Positions 1 to 5,276 are shown, counted from the stretch's first letter. The stretch: 5,618 bases of DNA from Bacteroidota bacterium (GCA_963169475.1 CAUJFT010000048.1:1-5618), one strand, 5' to 3'. Program-made: numbers and translations. Notes: generated from the sequence alone by a model not told the origin.

Positions 1-411
1 CTTTTCGTCTAAGGTTACAGGGTACATCATTCGGCTGTCAGACACCGTGTACTGGTCAAACCGGATGTTTAGCCTAATTGAATGGTTTTCTCCAAGTTTC
101 GTCATTTTTTGGGAGAGGTATTTCAATGCGCTTACGGAATAAAATATAATGAACCCGGTTTTACTAATCCCCAAACGAAAACATTTTGGTTCCTTGTGAA
201 CAAGAACCCTCTCAATAAACACATTCTCGAACGAATCTACGTGTAACAAAAACCCGTAATCGCCATAATTCTTTTCGTTTAACATGAATTCTTCCGCAGC
301 CTTTCGGGATAGCTGGAAGAACCCTTTTTTATTCCCATACAGCGTTCTGGCTCCATGAACCCTTTTCGCCTCTCTACAAATTGTTTTTACGATTTCAATA
401 TCTCCCTTCAT
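1..411 (-). CDS. Unknown protein, 3' end outside window (element operon gene 2)
   Basis: An open frame of 137 codons starts at ATG 411-409 and runs without a stop to the window edge, so the C-terminus is missing. The product begins MKGDIEIVKTICREAKRVHG and continues with alternating charged and hydrophobic stretches. A beta-rich middle holds FLLHVDSFENVFIERVLVH (about residues 55-73) and FIIFYSVSALKYL (about 86-98). I see no signal peptide, long membrane segment or catalytic motif that I recognise, so no function is assigned. It starts 5 bases after the stop of the small basic protein upstream on the same strand, so the two are almost certainly co-transcribed from the promoter near 700-731. 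By position it is an early gene of a phage-like element, which is inference from context only. Base composition and reading-frame integrity support a real gene. Confidence 0.72.
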   Translation of the reverse strand, partial: MKGDIEIVKTICREAKRVHGARTLYGNKKGFFQLSRKAAEEFMLNEKNYGDYGFLLHVDSFENVFIERVLVHKEPKCFRLGISKTGFIIFYSVSALKYLSQKMTKLGENHSIRLNIRFDQYTVSDSRMMYPVTLDEK

Positions 412-416
412 GATGT

Positions 417-671
417 TTATTGATTAATGTTTTGATTACGCGTATAGGTATTCATTTCCTCCTTAGCCCTTAGGATTGCCTCTCTGATGTGAGGGTATAG
501 TATCTGCTCTGCTTTTTCGTGTATGGGTCTGCGCCGCCTGGCGTGATGGTAGCTGTGACCTACCACCTCCGCCACGTACATCAACGGCACTCTTAGCTTT
601 GGTTTTATTTTTTTTTCTTTCATCTTCTCGTAATAATGTAAATGGTATAAATATTTTGCCTTAATTCGCAT
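417..671 (-). CDS. Small basic protein, candidate Cro-like regulator
   Basis: This 84-residue product is very basic. A possible short helix-turn-helix lies at VPLMYVAEVVGHSYHHARRR (about residues 28-47 from this start), followed by a likely helix, EKAEQILYPHIREAILRAKEE. The frame extends upstream to a GTG at 722, but that codon lies inside the operator palindrome and the promoter, upstream of the expected transcript start near 693, so I reject it. ATG 671 gives a leader of about 22 nt. ATG 623, preceded by weakly purine-rich ACGAGAAG, would give 68 residues and is also possible. The gene is the first of a leftward operon and is divergent from an S24 repressor, the arrangement of cro against cI in temperate phages. 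The Cro role is inferred from position, size and charge; I do not recognise the family. Confidence 0.66.
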   Translation of the reverse strand: MRIKAKYLYHLHYYEKMKEKKIKPKLRVPLMYVAEVVGHSYHHARRRRPIHEKAEQILYPHIREAILRAKEEMNTYTRNQNINQ

Positions 672-699
672 ACAAACGCACTTATTTGTGTTTGCGCTA

Positions 700-731
700 C
701 AAAGAAAAGTGGAAATTTCCACTAATCCAAA
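700..731 (-). promoter_or_regulatory. Leftward promoter of the small-protein operon
   Basis: Read on the minus strand, TTTG (731-728) is followed after 20 bases by TTTCTTTG (707-700). The latter matches the Bacteroidetes -7 element TAnnTTTG at all but the second fixed base. Spacing of 19-21 bases is normal for this sigma factor class. Transcription would begin near 693 and read the small basic protein and the gene after it. The 16-bp palindrome fills bases 708-723 of the 20-base spacer, so a bound dimer there would block polymerase. Confidence 0.55.
708..723. promoter_or_regulatory. Perfect 16-bp palindrome, candidate repressor operator (O1)
   Basis: AGTGGAAATTTCCACT is a perfect inverted repeat. 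It lies in the divergent spacer between the S24 repressor gene and the small-protein operon, between the -33 and -7 elements of the leftward promoter. HTH repressors of the CI/LexA type bind such sites as dimers. The assignment to the repressor at 786 is inferred from location and symmetry. Confidence 0.62.
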
Positions 732-737
732 TTTTTT

Positions 738-753
738 AGCGGAAATTTTGTAT
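738..753. promoter_or_regulatory. Imperfect second operator-like site (O2)
   Basis: AGCGGAAATTTTGTAT agrees with the perfect palindrome at 708-723 in 11 of 16 positions, including the whole GGAAATTT core. Its centre is exactly 30 bp (about three helical turns) from the first, so both sites face the same side of the DNA. It overlaps a TTTG (747-750) that could be the -33 element of the repressor promoter, with a weak -7-like TATATTAT at 772-779. Occupation could therefore control the repressor's own synthesis. The rightward promoter is not well defined, and TACTTTTT at 762-769 is an alternative -7. Confidence 0.38.
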
Positions 754-785
754 TTTTTTTATACTTTTTTTTATATTATTTACAA

Positions 786-1502
786 ATGATTGACAAAGAG
801 GCTTTTATATCAAGACTGAAATTATATATAAATCACAAAAAAATAACGATTTGGGAGTTTGAAAGACAATCCTCTTTAAGCAAAGGTGTAATCAATAGTG
901 CTGTTAAGGGGAATGCTACGATTGGTAGCGATAAATTAGCGGAAATATTAACTCACAATAAAGACCTCAACCCCGCTTGGCTACTCACCGGTGAAGGGGA
1001 AATGCTGAGGAGTGAAGCGGCGGGTCTTAGTGCTGGTCAATTGTATGAGCTTGCGGCGTATATCCATGACCCCAAAATCAACTACAAGGGGAGTAGCTAT
1101 GTGCTGCCTTTTTTTGAAACAGCGAGTGCGGGTTATATTGTGGGGTGGGGAGATATTACGCATGAGGTTTACTTTGAGAGCTTCCGGCTGACGCCGCACA
1201 TGGACCAGCTGATACGGGGGTTTGTGGTGGCGGGTGATAGTATGCACCCCGCGATGAATAAATACGATATAGTGTTTTGCCGGCGCATTTTAGACGTGCG
1301 CAACTACACCTTTAATATTATGAACGTATATGTAGTGGTGGGAGCCGGGGGCATTCTCGTAAAAAGGGTGAAGGTAGTCGAGGATGAGTTGGTCCTGCTC
1401 TCTGACAACAGACGCTACCCGGAGATAAGACTCCATAAACAAGAAATATACGAAATATGGCTATGTGAAAAATTGCTTTCCGACATCGCTCATTCTATAT
1501 AG
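786..1502 (+). CDS. HTH/S24 self-cleaving repressor (CI/LexA type)
   Basis: This 238-residue protein has an N-terminal XRE-type helix-turn-helix at about residues 6-66, with the SLSKGVINSAVKG turn and recognition helix and the typical end LNPAWLLTGEGEML. A short linker leads to a C-terminal S24/LexA-like peptidase domain from about residue 105. The Ala115-Gly116 cleavage bond is visible in ETASAGY, the nucleophile Ser152 in VVAGDSMHP, and the general-base Lys193 in ILVKRVK, followed by the conserved LLSDNRRYPE strand. All residues for self-cleavage are present. The expected behaviour is to bind operators as a dimer, hold phage-like genes silent, and be cleaved when RecA filaments form after DNA damage. 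ATG 786 follows an A+T-rich stretch without a Shine-Dalgarno, as is usual in Bacteroidetes. The HTH part is clearly more A+T-rich than the peptidase part. Such proteins also occur outside prophages, but the divergent small gene favours an element switch. Confidence 0.93.
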   Translation: MIDKEAFISRLKLYINHKKITIWEFERQSSLSKGVINSAVKGNATIGSDKLAEILTHNKDLNPAWLLTGEGEMLRSEAAGLSAGQLYELAAYIHDPKINYKGSSYVLPFFETASAGYIVGWGDITHEVYFESFRLTPHMDQLIRGFVVAGDSMHPAMNKYDIVFCRRILDVRNYTFNIMNVYVVVGAGGILVKRVKVVEDELVLLSDNRRYPEIRLHKQEIYEIWLCEKLLSDIAHSI

Positions 1503-1611
1503 ATTGGGGAGGGATTTGCCGGAGTTGAGCGCAGCCATCGACGCAATTCGGAATAGTAAACGAAGCACAAATACACCCCCAAAAAAAAGCCAAATGCAAA
1601 AAAAAAACATA

Positions 1612-1624
1612 ACGAAATGTAAAT
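1612..1624 (+). repeat. 13-bp direct repeat, copy 1
   Basis: ACGAAATGTAAAT recurs exactly at 1847-1859, 235 bp downstream. Both copies lie in non-coding DNA near a GATAACTT/TTATCAA motif. It may be a protein-binding arm site; the function is unknown. Confidence 0.6.
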
Positions 1625-1655
1625 AGGAGGGTTTGAAAAAAGAAGAAAAAAAGGA

Positions 1656-1675
1656 GATAACTTACTGATTATCAA
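1656..1675. repeat. Short inverted motif GATAACTT...TTATCAA, copy 1
   Basis: GATAACTTACTGATTATCAA holds the inverted arms GATAA and TTATC around an 8-base centre. The same GATAACTT and TTATCAA words recur, farther apart, at 1832-1872. An inverted pair with a 6-8-base centre is the general form of a tyrosine recombinase core site, but arms this short can arise by chance. Confidence 0.35.
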
Positions 1676-1694
1676 TCCAAAAACCCGAAAAAAT

Positions 1695-1739
1695 GTGTAA
1701 AAAACGTGTAAAAACGTGTAAAAAAACGTGTAAAAACGG
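1695..1739 (+). repeat. Phased A-tract repeats, four GTGTAAAAA units
   Basis: GTGTA followed by an A-tract starts at 1695, 1706, 1716 and 1728, with spacings of 11, 10 and 12 bases; the last three units share CGTGTAAAAA. A-tracts repeated at about one helical turn bend DNA, and short phased units of this kind are found at binding arrays for replication or recombination proteins. The last unit ends AAAAACGG (1732-1739), whose reverse complement CCGTTTTT lies at 1793-1800. Confidence 0.65.
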
Positions 1740-1827
1740 CATATTTCTAAGCATTTACGCCCACTTTTTGCACAAAACGTGCATTTTTACCCCCGTTTTT
1801 GTCCCCTAACATTCGGTCAAAAGTGGC

Positions 1828-1874
1828 ATTTGATAACTTTTAAAAAACGAAATGTAAATTTATGGTTATCAAAT
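1828..1874. repeat. 10-bp perfect inverted repeat enclosing 13-bp repeat copy 2
   Basis: ATTTGATAAC (1828-1837) and GTTATCAAAT (1865-1874) are exact reverse complements separated by 27 bases. The spacer contains the second copy of ACGAAATGTAAAT (1847-1859). The combination suggests a nucleoprotein site rather than a terminator, since no T-run follows. Confidence 0.55.
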
Positions 1875-1875
1875 T

Positions 1876-1911
1876 AAATGATACCCCAAATGATACCCCA
1901 AATGATACCAC
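1876..1911 (+). repeat. Three tandem 12-bp units
   Basis: AAATGATACCCC occurs at 1876-1887 and 1888-1899, and as AAATGATACCAC at 1900-1911. The period is a multiple of three. A tiny frame from ATG 1862 to TAG 1925-1927 would read it as NDTPNDTPNDTT within a 21-residue peptide. I treat the array as a DNA repeat; the peptide may be the remnant of a gene end or chance. Confidence 0.7.
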
Positions 1912-2022
1912 GAAAAGTAAATTATAGGTAATACTTTTCCCCTGTATTAGTTCGTTCTATTCCATTTGTACAAACTGGCATATAATATTATATAAAGGGT
2001 TATTAATGAGCGGTAAAGCGTC

Positions 2023-2086
2023 AAAAAGCCATAAAAAAAGGGGCAAAAAGCCCCCATAAAAAGCCGTATTCTGGCTTTTTTTATTT
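2023..2086 (+). terminator. Hairpin cluster with rho-independent terminator
   Basis: GGGGC (2040-2044) and GCCCC (2050-2054) form a hairpin with an AAAAA loop. Directly after it, AAAAAGCC (2058-2065) pairs with GGCTTTTT (2073-2080) around a 7-base loop and is followed by further T. The word AAAAAGCC also occurs at 2023-2030 and 2045-2052, so the single GGCTTTTT could pair with any of three upstream partners. It could end rightward transcripts from the repressor side; any regulatory switching is speculative. Confidence 0.6.
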
Positions 2087-2205
2087 GGTCATTCTGTTAA
2101 AAATGAGGCTTTTGCGGGGTTTATATTTTATTTTGCTATATATAAGGTACAAAAAAGAAATTGATTACCTTTTCAGTAGAAAGGGCAGATAATCTCTTTT
2201 GATAG

Positions 2206-2240
2206 AAAAAAGCTACCCGTATTTAGGGGTAGCTTTTTAT
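2206..2240 (-). terminator. Bidirectional terminator of the lectin-protein gene
   Basis: AAAAAGCTACCC (2207-2218) and GGGTAGCTTTTT (2227-2238) form a 12-bp perfect stem with an 8-base loop. The hairpin starts about 24 bases past the stop codon of the leftward lectin-protein gene. T-runs follow the GC part on both strands, so it should stop transcription from either side. Confidence 0.85.
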
Positions 2241-2262
2241 TTTTTAGGTTTATAGTAGCCAC

Positions 2263-5052
2263 TTATCTTAGAAGCGTTACCGAACTTTTATTTGTCTTTT
2301 TCACCCCTTTGGCGGTAGTGTATTCTATGACACAGATATATACCCCTTCCGGGCAAGGTTCTCCTTTTCTCTTATCCAATCCGTCCCATTTATCCGCCAC
2401 ATTATTGGAGTCATAGACGACTTTCCCCCACCTATCAAACATTACAAGTTTAAATGATTGGAGATTGTAACTGCCCATGACAAAGAAATCGTCATTTACA
2501 CGGTCTAAGTTGGGAGAAAAGGCGGACGGAATCCACACATCTCTAATATCATATACAAACACTTCTTTTGTAATAGTATCCTTGCAGCCAAAGGAATTGG
2601 TAGCGATTAGCGTTACGGGAGCGAGCCCTTCGGCGGGAAAGCCCGTAAAAGGCTCCGGGTGTGTGGAATAATTCCCGTCTCCAAACTGCCAGAGTAGGGT
2701 TAGTCCGGTAGTAACGGGGTTGCCTACTGATGTATAGGAAGAGTCTGTAAAATAGACAATCTGATTTACCTCTACCGTATCTCTTTCAAAATAGAAATTA
2801 GCAGTAGGGCTGGGGTTCAGGGTTACATTTACGGTTTCGTCACTCTCACCAGGACAGTTTGCAAGGTAAGAGAGGCTCTTTACAATATAGGTATGAGGTT
2901 GAATAATGTCGAATAACTCCAAATACGTTCCAACCTCAACCAATCCGCCGTTTAGGTCATACCATTCAAAGTGTGCAACGTCAGTGGAGGGTGCAGTTAC
3001 CTGAAGTATAGCATCAGTCCATTTACATACTCCAATATCCTTAACTACCGGAGTCGGAGGGATATAATCTACTAATAACTGCACACGTGAACGATTATAG
3101 GCGGCACATCCGTTTAGTACGCTTTCGACATAGTAAATAGAAGAAATTGTAGCACTCGTAGCGTAATTCGGACCTGTATGTATAGGCAACGTAGAAACGA
3201 GGTCAGGATACCATTTAAAAACACACCCGGCAGGACCCGCTACGGAAAGTACTCCGGTTTCTCCAGGGCAAATAGTATCTGGAATTGTAATTGCTGTATC
3301 TGGGCGTGGGTTTACGGTTACATTAACAACCGTATTGGGACCCGTACAGCCGATAGAAGTAGAGGCATTTACATAGAAAATTATATTTTGGGAAAGCGCA
3401 GGAGTTACATAAACGTTTCCGGTTGCAAGCGGGTTCGTAGAACTCGGATTACTATACCAACGAATGGTAGTACCCGCTATGGGTTGAGCAGTAAGGGTTG
3501 CTTGTTCTCCGTGACATACCGTAACCGCAGGGACTACGGGAGCAGGGGGAATCTGATCCACGCTCAAAAAAACAGGAGAACGAAGGACGCTGACACACCC
3601 ATTTACGTCTGTTGCAGAGACGTAAAGCGTAGTATCGTTAAATACAGGTCCAATATTTGGGTTTGCCCCTGTGTGAATGGGTAACCCGCCCGAGGCGGTG
3701 GTGTACCACACAAAAGTTACGCCTGGAGGGGCGGTAGCAAGGAAAATTCCGTCATCACCAGCACAAACCGGAGCGGCAGAAGCCGTAGGAGAAGCCGGCG
3801 CGGCATTGACAAGTACTGTAAAACTACCGCGCGAAGCCCCGGTACAAGTAGCATTATTTACAGCCTCTATATAAAACGTAGTACTGGTCGCTAAGGGAGG
3901 GGTAGTATAAGACACGCCTGTTGTAAGCACATTCCCGCCTACTGCGGCATCGTACCATGTATAGACCTCATTCCCTATTGGGTTGATAGAAAGCGTAGCA
4001 AATTGTCCTTCACAGATAGGGTTAGCAGGACCTTGAATGACGGGAACATCGGGGTAAGGAACTGCCCAAACAGAAACCGTATCCATCAAGGCACAAGTTC
4101 CGATAGTGGAAGTAATGATATAATCGAATGTATCGGCAACAGTTCCATTATTTACAATGGTCAGTAACGGATTTGCGACAGTATCGAAGTTTAGTCCGGT
4201 GGAAGGAGTCCAAGAATACGCATAGTAGGGGAAGGAGGGGCTACCTAAATTAACTACTGTACCCTCGCACCCTGATTGGTCTATACCAGCGGCTGCGTTT
4301 GGGATAGCTACCAAGATAGAAGCGTTTTTGAGCGTATAAAGCGCGTCTCCCCCTCCGCCATTTGCTGCTGTAAATCCAAAAAATGGATTAAAGTTAAGAT
4401 TATAAAAGCCTGTGAGTGTAGGCGTTACAGAACCATTAAGATATACATCAATGTTTCCGTTATTATAAACGACCCTCACATTATAGTAGCTATTCCCAAT
4501 CAAGGCTGGTACAGTAACGGTGGGACCAGGGTCGCATTCATTCGTTCCATTATAGCGAATCTCTAATTGAGGGGCGGTACCCGGACAATTATTAAATCCG
4601 TCAAAACAGACGGAGAAGCCTGTAATCCCTCCGGGAGGAAGTCCTAATGCCCCTCCACTAAATGTAGGGGTACTCGCTGGAATTGCAGAGGTAACAATAA
4701 ACGCCATTCCTTCGGGATTGCCGTCAAAAATGCGAATATCGAAGTCGGCAATCCAGAAATTACAGTTGGCATTGATGTCCATGAAGCCATTAAAAAATAT
4801 CCCTCCGGCGGTCATATTCGCTTGAGGGGCGAAGTTTAGCTCATTATTGAAGGCATCTACATCTCCATTAGTATCGATCAAATTAGGAACTCCTCCTCCT
4901 AAGTCAGCAGAACCTAACAGAGTCCAACCGGTTGTATTCATGGAGGGACCCGTACCATTGAGAGAAGCAAAGACAGCTGTTTGGGAGTATCCTCTTATAT
5001 ATACAAATGTGAGCAAAATAACTCCTAAAATTTTAAATAAATTACATTTCAT
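2263..5052 (-). CDS. Secreted lectin/Ig/PKD protein with T9SS type B sorting domain
   Basis: This 929-residue exported protein is probably placed on the cell surface or released through the type IX secretion system. A signal peptide (1-24, KILGVILLTFVYIRGYSQ) is followed by an L-type lectin-like domain (about 25-247; NFWIADFDIRI, GMAFIVTS, GFSVCFDGF, NGNIDVYLNG). A Cys-containing Ig-like region (250-330) comes next, then about five Ig_7-like repeats (333-415, 418-500, 502-580, 583-662, 665-745) with the pattern CxGxxxxL...WY...T..Y.V. A PKD-like domain (749-834; LLWQFGDGNYSTH) and a gliding-motility/CHU_C type B sorting domain (837-929; IPSAFSPNLDRVNDDFF, FDRWGKVVY, DKWDGL, CPEGVYIC) complete it. 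Its likely role is binding glycans or adhesion; the ligand is unknown. The frame runs back to GTG 5076, but that overlaps a promoter-like element, and ATG 5052 places the signal peptide at the N-terminus. It is monocistronic, with its own terminator. Confidence 0.93.
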   Translation of the reverse strand: MKCNLFKILGVILLTFVYIRGYSQTAVFASLNGTGPSMNTTGWTLLGSADLGGGVPNLIDTNGDVDAFNNELNFAPQANMTAGGIFFNGFMDINANCNFWIADFDIRIFDGNPEGMAFIVTSAIPASTPTFSGGALGLPPGGITGFSVCFDGFNNCPGTAPQLEIRYNGTNECDPGPTVTVPALIGNSYYNVRVVYNNGNIDVYLNGSVTPTLTGFYNLNFNPFFGFTAANGGGGDALYTLKNASILVAIPNAAAGIDQSGCEGTVVNLGSPSFPYYAYSWTPSTGLNFDTVANPLLTIVNNGTVADTFDYIITSTIGTCALMDTVSVWAVPYPDVPVIQGPANPICEGQFATLSINPIGNEVYTWYDAAVGGNVLTTGVSYTTPPLATSTTFYIEAVNNATCTGASRGSFTVLVNAAPASPTASAAPVCAGDDGIFLATAPPGVTFVWYTTASGGLPIHTGANPNIGPVFNDTTLYVSATDVNGCVSVLRSPVFLSVDQIPPAPVVPAVTVCHGEQATLTAQPIAGTTIRWYSNPSSTNPLATGNVYVTPALSQNIIFYVNASTSIGCTGPNTVVNVTVNPRPDTAITIPDTICPGETGVLSVAGPAGCVFKWYPDLVSTLPIHTGPNYATSATISSIYYVESVLNGCAAYNRSRVQLLVDYIPPTPVVKDIGVCKWTDAILQVTAPSTDVAHFEWYDLNGGLVEVGTYLELFDIIQPHTYIVKSLSYLANCPGESDETVNVTLNPSPTANFYFERDTVEVNQIVYFTDSSYTSVGNPVTTGLTLLWQFGDGNYSTHPEPFTGFPAEGLAPVTLIATNSFGCKDTITKEVFVYDIRDVWIPSAFSPNLDRVNDDFFVMGSYNLQSFKLVMFDRWGKVVYDSNNVADKWDGLDKRKGEPCPEGVYICVIEYTTAKGVKKTNKSSVTLLR

Positions 5053-5075
5053 ACGCAGGAATTGTATATTTGGCA

Positions 5076-5083
5076 CAAAATTA
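5076..5083 (-). promoter_or_regulatory. -7 element for the lectin-protein gene
   Basis: On the minus strand TAATTTTG (5083-5076) is an exact match to the Bacteroidetes -7 consensus TAnnTTTG, 23 bases before ATG 5052. It would give a leader of about 18 nt and places the alternative GTG 5076 upstream of the transcript start. No TTTG is seen at the expected -33 distance, so the promoter is weaker or needs an activator. Confidence 0.5.
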
Positions 5084-5136
5084 ACGTTTATATTTAAACT
5101 TTATTAAAAAAGCGGCTATAAATTTGGCATTTTTGG

Positions 5137-5168
5137 TCAGAACAGTCAAAAAAAACGTCTGAACTGTT
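5137..5168. repeat. Imperfect 10-bp repeat pair, possible regulatory site
   Basis: TCAGAACAGT (5137-5146) and TCTGAACTGT (5158-5167) match in 8 of 10 positions and start 21 bp apart, about two helical turns. AACAGT and ACTGTT also form an inverted pair (5141-5146 with 5163-5168). The pair lies in the 224-bp spacer between two divergent genes, upstream of both promoters. It may be a regulator site; a terminator is unlikely because no gene reads into it from the left. Confidence 0.35.
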
Positions 5169-5226
5169 TTTTAGCCTTTGAGTATTTCGACATCTGCCAT
5201 AGAGACCATATTTTTTTTATTTTTAT

Positions 5227-5257
5227 TTTGTAGAAATCGAAAAAAGTACTACCTTTG
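5227..5257 (+). promoter_or_regulatory. Textbook Bacteroidetes promoter for the DUF177 gene
   Basis: TTTG (5227-5230), 19 bases, then TACCTTTG (5250-5257) is a complete match to TTTG-N19-TAnnTTTG. Transcription should start near 5264, about 13 bases before ATG 5277, giving a very short leader. This promoter is strong evidence for the phylum and for the chosen start. Confidence 0.85.
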
Positions 5258-5276
5258 CCCCCTCATTCTAAATGTC

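Larger units (their letters stand above)
1503..2262. other. Repeat-rich non-coding region between element and host genes
   Basis: About 760 bp without a credible gene separates the repressor from the exported lectin protein. From left to right it holds homopolymeric A stretches (around 1591-1608), a 13-bp repeat copy (1612-1624), a GATAACTT/TTATCAA motif (1656-1675), phased A-tract repeats (1695-1739), a small GCAC/GTGC hairpin (1770-1782), a second GATAACTT/TTATCAA motif enclosing the second 13-bp copy (1828-1874), three 12-bp tandem units (1876-1911), an A+T-rich stretch (1960-2000), and hairpin/terminator structures (2040-2086 and 2206-2240). The genes to the left look phage-like and those to the right chromosomal, so this is the probable boundary of an integrated element. 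That is inference, since no integrase or duplicated host sequence is visible. Confidence 0.6.

Noticed and set aside
672..722. N-terminal extension of the small basic protein from GTG 722
   Set aside because: The GTG lies inside the perfect palindrome and between the -33 and -7 elements of the gene's own promoter, upstream of the predicted transcript start.
981..1247. 88-residue frame antisense to the repressor
   Set aside because: It lies wholly within a well-supported gene and has no domain or signal.
1490..1675. 61-residue hydrophobic frame on the minus strand with a TTG start
   Set aside because: The Phe- and Leu-rich stretch comes from reading poly-A tracts in reverse; there is no ATG, ribosome site or promoter, and it overlaps the end of the repressor gene.
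1695..1911. CRISPR-like array
   Set aside because: Units of 10-12 bp without unique spacers of regular length are far too short for CRISPR repeats; no cas gene is nearby.
2007..2060. 17-residue Lys-rich peptide from ATG 2007
   Set aside because: It reads through the terminator hairpins, and its composition is just the A-rich spacer; no support for translation.
1503..2262. tRNA or other structured RNA gene as integration target
   Set aside because: No cloverleaf, T-loop GTTCGAAT-like sequence or CCA end could be found in either strand by eye; only simple hairpins are visible.
3178..3874. Rightward frames of 168 and 65 residues antisense to the Ig-like repeats
   Set aside because: They are shadows of the repetitive lectin-protein gene with atypical amino acid composition and no motifs; the same holds for frames at 2477-2671, 4276-4566 and 4847-5107.
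5053..5076. Eight-residue extension of the lectin protein from GTG 5076
   Set aside because: It places extra residues before a classical signal peptide and overlaps an exact TAnnTTTG element on the same strand; ATG 5052 is the better start.
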